Positions 11,300 to 21,764 of a DNA stretch of 64,000 nt are shown here, in pieces; the first letter of the stretch is position 1, and every line of letters begins with the position of its first letter. The position numbers and the translations under genes were made by a program. The notes under the pieces were generated by a model. It was not told where the DNA came from. It did not search any database and saw only the letters and a program-made list of their open reading frames with translations. Source of the stretch: Sambucus nigra (lineage: Eukaryota > Streptophyta > Magnoliopsida > Dipsacales > Adoxaceae); assembly GCA_949130495.1 (NCBI GenBank), contig OX422216.1, positions 100,819,967 through 100,883,966 of the forward strand, read 5' to 3'.

Positions 11300-12098
11300 C
11301 TACACTTTCTGTCAGCTTTTGTACAACCTTATCACGTGAAGGAGACTGCATGTCATTCAATACTTTGATCTTATCTAGATTGGCCTCGATTCCTCTTTAA
11401 TTTACAATGAACCCTAGGGACATTCCTTCTTATAATTTGAACACACATTTAGTCGGATTGAGCTTCATCAGATATTTTTCTAACTGATCAAATGTTTGAT
11501 CGAGATTTTAATGTGGTCAAATGCTTTCTTGCTCTTAGTAAGCGTGTCATCCACATACACTTCCATGTTCTTGTCAATTTGTTCTTCAAAAACCTTATTC
11601 ACAAGCCTATGTATGTTGCTCTAATGTTTGAAGCCGAAAGGTCATGATGTTGTAGCAGTATGTACCTCGATTGGTGATAAATACGGTATTTTACTTATCA
11701 TCTGGCTTCATCTTGATTTGGTTATACCTTGAATAGTTGTCCATAATATTGAGTAGTTCATGTCCGGTTGTAGCATCTACCAACTGGTATATTCTTGGTA
11801 GAGGGAAGTGATCCTTTGGACATGCCTTGTTGAGATCCATAAAATTCATAAACATATGCCATTTATTATTTTTCTTTCTCACAATCACTACGTTGGCTAA
11901 CTAGTAAGGGTATTTAACATCATATATGAATTTTGCTTTTTGTAACTTGTCAACCTCTTTTTGGATATCCATATTCTTCTCGAAACCAAACACATGCCAC
12001 TTTTGTTTGACTTGCTTGGCATCCATGGCAATATTCAGTTCATTGCATATGAATTTTGAGTCAATGGTTGGCATGTGTTCATGACTCCGAGAGAACAC
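11300..12098 (-). pseudogene. pol: Ta1 reverse transcriptase remnant
   Basis: Two open pieces (12098-11901 and 11888-11691) carry KQKWHVFGFEKNMDIQKEVDKL and then MIVRKKNNKWHMFMNFMDLNKACPKDHFPLPRI, the Tat RT motif block with LNKACPKD. The polymerase site YVDD is at 11546-11557 on the minus strand, followed by KSKKAF. A stop separates the two pieces near 11895. Confidence 0.9.
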
Positions 12099-12109
12099 AC
12101 CATTTTGAT

Positions 12110-12950
12110 CTTTAAGGAATTTTATTAACTTTCATTTAATGTTGGTTCCAGAGACGAACCAATTTGCATAGTTCTTTCTAGGCAATCTTCATCCAAGATA
12201 ATCATTTCTTTAGCTTTCATAGCCCGTCTTTTAATTAAATCAGCCTCCTTGCAGGGATATCAATCTGGTTGGTAACCATTTCTTTATTTATTCCTGATCG
12301 ACTGAAGTATGGTAGCATTCCTTAGCTTTAATTTTATTGCATGTAACAACGTCGAGCCCATAATGAGTGGGTAACTTTAAACACCGGTGGACAATGGATG
12401 GTAATGCTTTGAACTTTTTTAGAGCAACCCTGGCGAGGATCATTTTGTAAGATGATTAGATGTTCTTATCTAGGACAAAGAAATGAATCCTTTCAATTGT
12501 GCTAGCAGGCTAAGTACCGATAAGAATTTCAAATTTGATAGTTCCCAAGGGGTATACTTTTTCTCCCGAGAAGCTTATTAGGGGTTGGGATAAGGTTCCA
12601 ATTTGTTTTCCCATAATCCCAAATTATGGAAACAATTGTAGAATATGACATCGGATGAACGGGGATTGTCCATCAAGATTCTAGCTACCCTTGCCTCATG
12701 TATTCTCATAGTAACGACCAAATATCATCATGGGGATAGAGCAGCCTGAACATATTTTCTTGAAGAAATCGATTAACAATTTATCTTTGTTTGCTTTTCT
12801 TGGCCAACCATCAACATCACCAGATAAGTTAATCTGCCAAGATATAGGAACATGCTTTGGCTTCGCTTAAATAGGATTTTCTTTCAGCTATTTCATCACC
12901 ACCACTAGCATCTCCTCCTGTAATAAAATGATAGCCAAAAGACATCACTT
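12110..12950 (-). pseudogene. Ta1 protease and linker region, heavily decayed
   Basis: The stretch lies between the gag zinc knuckle and RT, where Tat elements have protease. Recognisable pieces are RVALKKFKALPSIVHRCLKLPTHYG near 12360-12440 and SFSGEKVYPLGTIKFEI near 12530-12580, which match the usual protease-to-RT linker. No intact D-T-G motif was found. Stops are frequent. Confidence 0.6.
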
Positions 12951-12959
12951 TTACCACAA

Positions 12960-14635
12960 TTTTAGGCTTCTAAGGTTTATTTGGCAGATTTTGGTCATCT
13001 TACGAGTCTTTATCCTGGCTTATATTCTTGTTATCTCTCCCCTTGTAAAGAGATTCTGATTGCCTCTTAGAGTCTCGTTCCTCTGACTTGTTAATGAACT
13101 TAGACATATTTCCATATCGGATAAGATTCTCAATCTCATTTTTCAAAACAACACATTTTTCAGTTGTGTGCCCATGGTCACTATGGAATTCACAATAATT
13201 GGACTTATATCTTATGTTAGGAGGGGACTTTTGGCTTTTTAGGCCATTTGAGGTATCTGCTTCCTGATTTCCTCTAAGATGTGATGCATACGAACAGTGA
13301 GAGGGGTATACTTGTCATAACTCTTAGGATTTTAAGCTTTTTTGTCTGTTTGATCTTTCTTATTAGAGCTTTTATGTTTGTCAGCTTTAACACATCAGAC
13401 TTGTTTGGAAGTCATAGCCTCCTTGGCATTCATGATTTTTCCATCTTTAGCCATTAACTCAGTCATGGTTTTAGGGGGATCCTTGGCCAAATCATAATAC
13501 AACTTTTTATGGAGTAAACTGCTCATTAAAGTAGTGATAGCCATCGTTTCTTCATTATCCACCACCTCTAATTTGTCACTATTAAAGCGAGTTATGTAAT
13601 TGCAAGTGGTTTCCCATGGCCACTAACAAACACTTAGTAAATGGGATACCCTCTTAACGAGCTTGGCTCCAAAGTAAAAGTTGCTGATGAACAACTTGAC
13701 GAGCTTTTAAAAGCTAGAGATTTGTCCTATAAGAAAATTATTATACCAAATTTGTTCAGATCTAATGATGGTGCTTGAGAATGCTCGATAACACATCACA
13801 TCTGGGACTGAGTAAATATCAACTGCTTCCTAATACTATTCTACATGAAGTATGGGATCATTTTTACCATCATATTTTGAAGTATCCATAGTTGGTTTGA
13901 ATTTAGCAGGCATGGGAAAATCCACTATATATGACTGGGACAAAGGGTTATCTCTTCATAAAACTCCTTTGCAATGGATTTTTGGATTTGGCTATCTCAC
14001 CCAGGCGATCTTCCAAATGCTTAATTGAACCCTTCCAAGGGTGGTATTATGGAGTGGTTTTAATGGAGGTAGTTCTGGAGGTTCTACCATGCGTTTGTGA
14101 TGAGCTCTCTTCTCAAAAAGTTTGCGTGACTCGTGCGGATCCCCACACACTAGCTCTAGATTTAATATATCTTTCTTGATAGTCTCATGATCTAGATAGT
14201 TCCCTGTGATTACGATCCCTTTTTGCTTGGGGCCCTAGTTGATCGAAAGTATAAGCTTCACTCAACCATTATAGAATGCTCGAACGTTCTTAAGAAAGAG
14301 ACCGTCCATTATAGTAGTTTTTAGATTTTATGGAGGAGTTTACACCGGGGCAACAAGATCGGTCTTGTGAAGATTTGGAATACCTAGATCTGCTTCTCTC
14401 GTTTCTAGGATATGGAGGCAGCATATCCCTCCTGGAGGATAGGAAAGCGATGGGCCTATCCTGGAGCCTTTGAGTAAGTTGCCTTACAATTTCTTGTATT
14501 ACTTCTTGACCGTTAGAAATATTAACTAGAACCCCTTAAAGATGTCCTATGCTGGTGTGTGTGTGGGGGGGGGGGGGGGGGGGGAAGATTGGAGTCGTTT
14601 CCTCCTGCAAGACTGCCTCTTGGAACATCACTCAT
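12960..14635 (-). pseudogene. gag: Ta1 gag remnant
   Basis: The likely start is the ATG at 14635-14633 (MSDVPRGSLAGGND), then a proline tract now expanded as a G-run, then IQEIVRQLTQRLQDRP near 14500-14450 in another frame. The central gag domain gives FKMPTMDTSKYDG, then LEVVDNEETMAITTLMSSLLHKKLYYDLAKDPPKTMTEL near 13590-13470. A zinc-knuckle-like C-x2-H-x4-GH-x4-C motif (CEFHSDHGHTTEKC) lies near 13210-13150, as in Tat gag. Frame changes and stops are frequent. Confidence 0.8.
14565..14584. repeat. G20 homopolymer inside Ta1 gag
   Basis: Twenty consecutive G on the + strand, preceded by a short (GT)n run. On the minus strand it is a run of CCC proline codons in the gag N-terminus. Its length shifts the frame of the downstream gag. 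Confidence 0.95.
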
Positions 14636-14701
14636 ATTTCAAGAGTGTGAAGAATATTTTTTGAGAGAAAATGGATGGGAAACAACAATGGCTTGTCGAG
14701 G

Positions 14702-14719
14702 TTTCGACAAATGACGCCA
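14702..14719 (-). promoter_or_regulatory. Ta1 primer binding site
   Basis: The minus strand reads TGGCGTCATTTGTCGAAA, six bases inside the LTR edge. It resembles the TGGCGCCGTCTGTGGG site common in Tat elements, with substitutions. This fixes the minus orientation of Ta1. Confidence 0.7.
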
Positions 14720-14725
14720 ATCTAT

Positions 14726-15269
14726 TGATGTCTAAATTTGGGTGATATATTTGAGGAATTATATTTGCTTAAGTTACCCAAAATTATAATCACAGATAAA
14801 GAAAATAGATAAAGTAGAAAGAGACACAAGATTTTTATGTGGTTCAGTCCAATAATGGAGCCTACATCCACGGGGTAATGCCACTAAAGGTTTAAGGTTT
14901 TGTCCCACTCTCTTACTTATAGTTTCTATGGTTTTAAACAATGGTCCCCCCTTAGATGGAGTTATTAGTGTATTTATAGTAAGCAAAACCTCAAGATATG
15001 GAATGCCTTTATAGCTTAGGCATTTACACCTTTACACGATAATATGTAGCTGGACATCATTTACGTGCATGTGTATGATGATTGTTGAATATTCCACACG
15101 TGTCTTTTTGGCTTACTGATGTTTCACCTTCCTAGTTACAATCGGCTGAACATCCGACCAGAGGCATTGGAGCCGACCAGGCTTACCCGTTATAGAAAGT
15201 CCATTGGAAATGTAGATAGGTGTCTCTAGATCATTAGTCCACGTAGCCTAATAAATTTAGGATATAACA
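14726..15269 (-). repeat. Ta1 5' LTR, 544 bp
   Basis: On the minus strand it starts TGTTATATCCTAAATTTATT and ends TTAGACATCA. It contains the GTGGTTCAGTCCA...CCTACATCCACGGGG block (+ strand sense, 14838-14876) found in many Tat LTRs. The Ta2 LTR (25560-26177) has the same start, the same block and the same end, so the two are related families. Confidence 0.8.
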
Positions 15270-15791
15270 TGCATGTTATTTTAGTTTTTTTAACATAGAA
15301 GAAGTGTTAAGTAAGTTATTTTAATATTTGAAAAGAGGGATTGGACCACTCCCAATCCTAATATTGTATGTTAAGTATCATGTTAATACATGGAAAGTTT
15401 CATTGACTACAAAGTTATCCTAAATGAGGTCACATGACCATTCCAAAAATTAAGTCTTAATAAGGTCTAAGGACTCTTGGCTGCAAACTTAATCCTTAAC
15501 GAGGTCCAAGGACCCTTGACTATCACCATGGTCCTAAGGTTAAAAAACACTTGACTAAATGTCAATATGGAGGTACAAAACCTATGATCCTTTAATTAGT
15601 CTTAGGGATAATATAAGTTTGACTTTAAATCATGTTTTGAGGTCTTCACGTCCAACTCAATCTATGTATAAAGGTGTCAGTACCGTTGACAAAAAAAATC
15701 ATTGAATCCCAAGGATCCTCACCTTGATTTTAAGGTTCAGGTATCATAATTATTCTAAAAACGTGTTAGGAAAATGAAGGGCCAAGCACAT
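15270..15791. other. Spacer between Ta1 and LL1, nothing recognised
   Basis: AT-rich, without an ORF. It holds two imperfect copies of a GGTCTAAGGACTCTTGGCTGC-like phrase (near 15458-15530, also AGGTCCAAGGACCCTTGACT). It may be a relic of an older element. Confidence 0.5.
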
Positions 15792-16860
15792 TGTAACACC
15801 CCGTATTTTTGTACATTTAATATTTAATTAATTCGGGAATTTAAATTACTTGTGTATGGTAATTTTAATTGAACTAATTATGGAAAAATATATATTTAAA
15901 TATTAATCGGGGAGTGAATGGTTAATGTTTAGGAAAATTTATTTACTAAGTGAATAATAATAATTTAATTACGTCATTTCGAGTATGAATGACGAGGTAT
16001 ACACTTATCCCAACCGGGAGTCGGTATAGACTAAATGGAGTGTGAGATAAGGATTTTTATAAATTAATTCGGATGCCAATTCTGAGTGCGTGGTTGAGTC
16101 CGGATGGGTCGAGATAGTCAGAAAAGAGTACCCGGGGTAGTAATTGGGTCTCGGGGTAATTTTGGGCATAGCCGGGCCCACACGGGGTGAGTTGGGCCAC
16201 TTTAATTAAGCCCATTAGGTGAAAACGGGATTAAGGGTTTTTAACCTAATGGGGAGATTAGGAAATCAGCAGCCATCACAAATCTAAGCCTAGGGCTTGA
16301 GAGGGAAATTGGGGGAAAGCTTAGCAAAAGCCAAATTGAGGATTTTGGAGCCAAATCGAGGGACTACGCCAACGGAATCAGACACTACGAACACTTTGAG
16401 GCAAGTGGTTAACTGTTTTGATTCTTAAAGCATGATAATCAATTCATATCATAGTGATGTGGGTATGAAAATTCGTTTTTGGGTGTAAATGGGTACAAAA
16501 TGGGGTTTTTGTTTTTGAAATACTTGAATGAGATTCAAAGTAAGATTTAGATGGGTGATTGATATCTGAATATGTATTTATGATTTGAACGAGAAATCCA
16601 AACATAAAAGAGTGGAAATCGAATCTGGAAATTGGGATTTAAAACAGATAATTAAATTTTATGGAGAAAGACCCATTTCGAAAAAATTATGAGATAATTA
16701 GAGAAGTTGATTATCTTAATGGTCTCTATGGTGAATAGGATGTGTATTAACCATGTGTAGATGATGGGATGATGTAATTAGAGGTTTAAATTATGGTTTA
16801 AAAACCTTGAAATTCGTTAATGGTGGAAAACAGGGGGGAAGAAGAGCTGTAACGAAGTGG

Positions 16861-16893
16861 TCGATCGATCGATCGGGGGCATCGATCGATCGA
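16861..16893. repeat. TCGATCGA palindrome pair in LL1 LTR
   Basis: Two blocks of repeated GATC palindromes (16861-16875 and 16881-16893) have centres about 20 bp apart. The same pair is kept in the 3' LTR near 22837-22869. Confidence 0.9.
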
Positions 16894-17611
16894 CGATGGG
16901 AAATTCTGGGCAGTTCGGCCTTGGGTGAAGTATAAGGGGGAATTAATTATAAAATAATTTCCATACAATTATTAGTGGTAAATAATTGTGAAATAAATAT
17001 TCCTAGCAATTATGAGAGAAAGTAATTGGGACTAGGATGAATTTAGGTGGGGAATTTAACGGATGAATTTGAGAGATTCTATTCCAAAATAGTGAGGTAC
17101 GGATCAAGTGAGTGAATCCGGGTATATTGGTCAAGCGATCCCAAGGTAGTGAATTAAGTTTGGAGATAAACTAATTAATTTAGAGTCGGGATATAGACTC
17201 GGGGAAATATTTAATTATGGACCAAGGGGGTGAGTCCGGGTTTGTTGGAATTATGGGTAAATATAATTGGGAAAATTATGGAAATAAATGTGTGACACAT
17301 TGTGGGCGAAAAATGTGGGAAAGAAATCATGAGATGTAAATTGAACCAAGTGAGCGAGTCCGGGTATGTTGGTTAAGTGACATCAAGGCATTTAATTAAT
17401 TATAGAGATAAAGTAATTAGTTTGGAGTCGGAACATTGACTCGGAAATGTGGAGGTAAGGGCCAAGTGAGAGAGTCCGGGGATAATGGTTGGGTGACACC
17501 AAGTTATTAAATTAATAAATGTGATAATTAATTTAATTAGAGACGGATTGCGGACTCGGATATGTGTTGATTAATTAATGTGTAAATTAATTAAATAAAA
17601 GTCGGATTGTA

Positions 17612-17911
17612 GACTCGGGAAGATATTAAATTAATGGGTGTAATAGTTAATTTAATTAGAGTTGGACGATAGACTCGGGGAGATATTAAATTAATGGGTG
17701 TAATAATTAATTTAATTAGAGTTGGACGATAAACTCGGGGAGATATTAAATTAATATGTGTGATAGTTAATTTAATTAGAGTTGGACGATAGACTCGGGA
17801 AGATATTAAATTAATATGCGTGTTAGTTATTTTAATCAGAGTTGGGTGGTAGATTCGGGGAGATATTAAATTAATAGGTGTGTTAATTAATTTAATTGGA
17901 GTCGAACCACA
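17612..17911. repeat. 60-bp tandem repeat, five units
   Basis: Units begin at 17612, 17672, 17732, 17792 and 17852 with RACTCGGGRAGATATTAAAT and end near TTGGACGATA. The last two are the most diverged. The 3' LTR has six units. Confidence 0.95.
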
Positions 17912-18069
17912 GACTCAGGAAATTTCAGGCAGTATACGGGATAATTTGAGTACACGGTAAAGCCGGAGTTTATATTATATATATACGGTGTAGTGATAGT
18001 ATATATATATGTGTATATATATTGTGTGATAGTAAATATCAGTGACTAGATATTTATTCTATATAAATA

Positions 18070-18300
18070 CTCTAATGCTATCAAGGGAGGTTGCGCGATA
18101 TGGGTGAATCCCCTAGCTTGAGGAGTAGGGCGAGTATATCCCCAGGTCATAGCGTCCGGTACATGGGTGAGGAGATTATCTCACTTTCAGGAAGGAATAT
18201 GACCGCCTCCAATTCGTTATGTAGTAGACCAGGTTGGCGAGCGAATCCAACTTGAAAAACTAGGTTTTGTGAGCACACCTAGTGAGATGGCATTTTAGAG
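18070..18300 (+). other. Inverted-repeat-closed LTR block, LL1 copy
   Basis: The outer stem is CTCTAATGCTATCA (18070-18083) with TGAGATGGCATTTTAGAG (18283-18300), about 12 pairs plus a 2-nt bulge and one U-G. Inside are stem II GGTCATA (18145-18151)/TATGACC (18198-18204), its inner hairpin GTGAG (18167-18171)/CTCAC (18180-18184), and hairpin III ACTAGGT (18259-18265)/ACCTAGT (18277-18283). Same layout as in LL3 and LL4. The folded RNA is inferred. Confidence 0.6.
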
Positions 18301-19373
18301 TGAATCATCCGGTGAGGGTATACTCGGAAGGATGGATACGCGTATGATATATGTGTGGATGTTAGTAAAGGTACGTATAATATGGTAGTAAATATTATAT
18401 GTAGGTGATAATACAGTGTGTGATGTATTTATCTTATATAACGCGGGTTACAGTTATAGGCTGTTAATTAATGAGAAATTAATTAAGTTAATCATTGGTG
18501 GAAATAATACAGTGTGTGATGTATGTATTTTATATAACTTGTGACATGGTTATATGCTATTATTTAAGAGGAATTAATTAAGTTAATTGGGAAATAACTT
18601 ATAATTCAAGAAATCATTATACTCGGGTTAGAGTAGTATGGCAAGGGAAGGTTATACCAGAACTAGTTGGACGGGGTAGTACAACTAGGTGGGGTTAAGA
18701 TAATCGTTAGGTGTGCACAATAGTGGAGGGGTGAGAATGTCCACAAGGGAGTGCGACACTAACATAAATATGAAGCGCATTCAAGCATTTTAAATTACTG
18801 CAGTTAATTCACTTGCTAAATATTTTCAAAATGTTTTGGGTTCTAACCCTTGCTATAAAACTATTTTCAAAACCTTTTAGGTGTCCAGCCACAGGGATGC
18901 AGGGATTGATATTCTATTCCAGGGACACAGAACTGCGGCATTTGTGGATGCTAGCAGGAGTTTGAATTAGACGCATCATTCATTCATTCCTAGAGTAGGA
19001 ATATTGTATCAGTTTCAGTTTTATTTAGGGCTTGTCGCCCAGACTTCTCGGTACAGTTTTCAGGTGTATTTTATTCAGGTGTTGAATATTTGTATTGGAT
19101 TATTTATTTGGTGGGCGGTGATTTATTCGGCAAGTTGTGTAATTATGATTCAGTTTATTTTCATTCAGTTGTGTGAATGGTTTATATTAATTCCGCATGT
19201 ATTGTTTTGTTTAATCAAAAAGTTAAAATTGGCACCAACTTTTGGAATACTAGGTGGTTAGTAAGTTTTAAAAAGTTTTCGACAGTGATGCAAAGGATGA
19301 TTCAACTGGGATTCCTGTTTTAATTTGGTATAGGACTGATCACTCGGTATTTTATTAGGCGGGGTGTCACTGA

Positions 19374-19391
19374 TGGTATCAGAGCATCAGG
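19374..19391 (+). promoter_or_regulatory. LL1 primer binding site
   Basis: TGGTATCAGAGCATCAGG: the first 12 bases match the common plant initiator tRNA-Met site exactly. About 30 bases downstream are nearly the same in LL3. Confidence 0.9.
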
Positions 19392-19556
19392 TTCTAGTGT
19401 CCTTAGGATCTGTGCGGCTTTTCACGCTTCGGCTTAGCAATCTTTTATATAGATCCCTATCATAGGATTGTTGTATTCTCATACGTATGCGCATATACGT
19501 TCTTCTGCGAAATTTATATTTGAAAGTGAACTCATACAATTCGATTCTCATTCCAG

Positions 19557-20710
19557 ATGACGCCCAGGAGAGGGAGAGCAGCTAGGGCAGCATGGGGAGG
19601 TGAGACGAGGGAGGCTCGTCAGGAGTAGGAGTTACGGCAGCAACTGCCAAAGATAATTTTGGCAGCACATGTGACCGAACTAATGGCGCGGGCGATTTAA
19701 ATGACGGTAGTCACAAACGACAACGTACTTTCCATGAAATCCACCACAAGTGTTAGTGGCGTCGGATGTTCAGACTCACGCGGGGTCGTTGGGGTGCAAA
19801 TAAGAAAGAGAGGTTATTTTTAGTGGGAACCCACCAGAGTTGCGAGGAGGTTCAGGTGTAGTACTAGTGTGACAAGGAAGAGAGGTATCCAGCGTCACCT
19901 ACGCATGGGAGATTGCGATGGGGTGCGAAAGTAAATGCTAACCACTTTTAGTTAGTGGGAGCGGCTCTACAGTGGTGGGAGTCGATCACCACAGCTGAGG
20001 AAAGGGACACACTAGCTACTGTAGAGTTTTGGGTGCGGTTCGACCGCAAGTATTTTTCCTTCAGCGGTTGTGACCGAAATGAGGAGAAAATTTTGTGAGG
20101 AGACTCAAAGGGAGACCGTCCAATGGCCGATTACGAGGAAGATTTCACTCGTTGGCAAATTTTGTACCAGATGAGGTAAGCGAGGAAAAGAGAAAGGAAG
20201 CAAAGTTCATGGATAGGTTTGTCTGGAGAATCAGACAACATTTAATTGATAATTTCGCAGTAGTATGTTATACTGATGTCATTAACGCAACACTCCGGCA
20301 CTGTTGGGAATATCGCTTTCACGCGAAAGGAAGCGGGAAGGGAGTGGGGATTAACCAGTCGGATGAGGCAGAAGGGAACAATACCAGTGGGGTATCCCAG
20401 CAGCAGACTAGGGGAGATCAGGGGCAGGATTTTCGGTAAGGAAATCATGCCAAACGATCTAGAACTGGAGGCTATCGGCGGGATGGCCAGGAATTCCAAC
20501 AAGGTTGGCATGGAAGGGATCAGTGGCAGGGTGAACATATTAGAAAATGTTTCGTTTGTGGGAAAAGCGAGACACGTGAAGAGATATTGTCTTAAGCGAG
20601 GCAGGGGTCAACTACAGGACGAGGTCTTGGATGTACAGCCACTAAAGCAAATCATGGGTGCATTCGGGCAGGGAGAAGCTACTCCGGAAATCGAGAACCA
20701 GCCGTTGTAG
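19557..20710 (+). pseudogene. gag: LL1 gag remnant
   Basis: The probable start MTPRRGRAARAAWGG, then ELRQQLP, resembles the basic start of Tekay gag. The 20095-20439 frame holds SLANFVPDEVSEEKRKEAKF and RIRQHLIDNFAVVCYTDVINATL, the end of the gag core domain. A frame change leads to 20276-20710, where VSFVGKARHVKRYC (about 20549-20590) is a zinc knuckle that lost its first two Cys. Several stops lie between 19620 and 20090. Gag would coat the RNA; this copy cannot make it. Confidence 0.75.
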
Positions 20711-21750
20711 CTGGAGTATAGAAGTAATTATTTTACCCTAGGGGCATGGGGTATATTTTTGAGTGACAAAGAGGATGTCACAGTATAATACTTATTTTTC
20801 ACTAGAGTTCGTAGGTGAGTCAAACTTAGTGGGTGTGTTGGCGGTAGCAGCCATAAAATGTGGGTAAACTTTCCGTAGGGTAGCGCAGTTCCCTAGTGTT
20901 CTTCATGGGAGAGTGGAGGCGTACACTGAGTGATTGGTTAAATTATGCGAAGAATTACTACTTTCGAGAATTATGGGAATAGGGTTGATAATACTTTTTA
21001 AACATCGACGGGATAACGATGGAATTTAACTATTGTGGATAGTGGAGTCAAATTTTGGTGTCCGCGACACCAGGGTATGGTTGGTATTAGGTATCACCGG
21101 AGAGGGCGTATAGCCTATATATATGTGGTTATATATGTTGTAGTGCGTGGTGCGATGGCACATAGTGAGGTTTTGGTGTTCGCACATTTTATCCCGGTAA
21201 GTGGGGATGTTTACTGAAGTGAATCACGGTGGTTAGATTTAATTTTCGAGCAAAGAGAGATAGCTCGAGGTTTATTTTGCGCAAGGACTAGTGGTAGTAA
21301 GGGCGCGATATTATGTTGTCTTTGGTAGCATAAGGGTAAGCGTATACTCTTTTGTGTTGAGAGACAAGTATTTATGGGGAGATGTTTGGACGTTAGCACA
21401 TGGGTTGGGTACCCGGGCAGTAATTATATAAGTAAATATATGTATAGGTATTATGACTACGGGTTCGGAGTTATATTATGGGTTACGACTAGCATAGTTG
21501 GGTAACTTTCGTGTGGTAGGGCACGGGGATAGGGTGTATGGGCACCCGGGTTAATTAAGGCAAAATTTAGTTTGGTTAAGCACGGGAATAGGGTGTATGG
21601 ACGCCCTGGGTAAATTTTAAATGCATACTGGAGCAACGTGGTTAGAAACAGATGGGATAGATATAGCGGGCTTGGAGGCACATGACTAGTGAGAAAGATG
21701 TGAATATCGGAACACTAGGTTTATCTTAATTTCGAGGGCGAAATTCCTTT
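20711..21750 (+). other. LL1 internal region after gag, non-coding
   Basis: No pol domain was found in any frame. The phrase GGGCACCC-like plus ACGGGRATAGGGTGTATGG occurs twice (near 21521-21550 and 21581-21606). The region ends in TTTCGAGGGCGAAATTCC (21730-21747), the remnant of the FEDE-type pol ending common to these gypsy elements. Short frames here are chance. Confidence 0.6.
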
Positions 21751-21764
21751 GTAGGGGGGAAGTA
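21751..21764 (+). promoter_or_regulatory. LL1 polypurine tract
   Basis: GTAGGGGGGAAGTA lies directly before the TGTAACACC start of the 3' LTR. It would prime plus-strand synthesis. Confidence 0.9.

Larger units (their letters stand above)
9966..15269 (-). mobile_element. Ta1: decayed Tat-lineage gypsy element, 3' end missing
   Basis: Reading leftward there are a 544-bp LTR, a Tat-type primer site, gag, a protease region, RT, RNase H and then a second plant-type RNase H. The double RNase H is the mark of the Tat/Ogre/Retand group. Sequence is lost after the second RNase H and the start of the linker to integrase, where Gy1 abuts at 9965/9966. No second LTR was found. All reading frames are interrupted. 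Confidence 0.85.
15792..19371 (+). repeat. LL1 5' LTR, about 3.58 kb
   Basis: It starts TGTAACACCCCGTATTTTTG and ends GGCGGGGTGTCAC. In order it holds a GATC-type palindrome pair (16861-16893), degenerate then regular 60-bp tandem units (17612-17911), a short AT microsatellite (17970-18025), the inverted-repeat-closed block (18070-18300), the GGTGTCCAGCCACAGGGATGC box (18881-18901), and TTTCGACAGTGATG (19277-19290). The 85-aa frame at 19004-19261 is chance. The exact last base is uncertain by two. Confidence 0.85.

Noticed and set aside
20095..20710. LL1 frames of 114 and 144 aa as host genes
   Set aside because: They carry gag core and zinc-knuckle relics and lie between LTRs.
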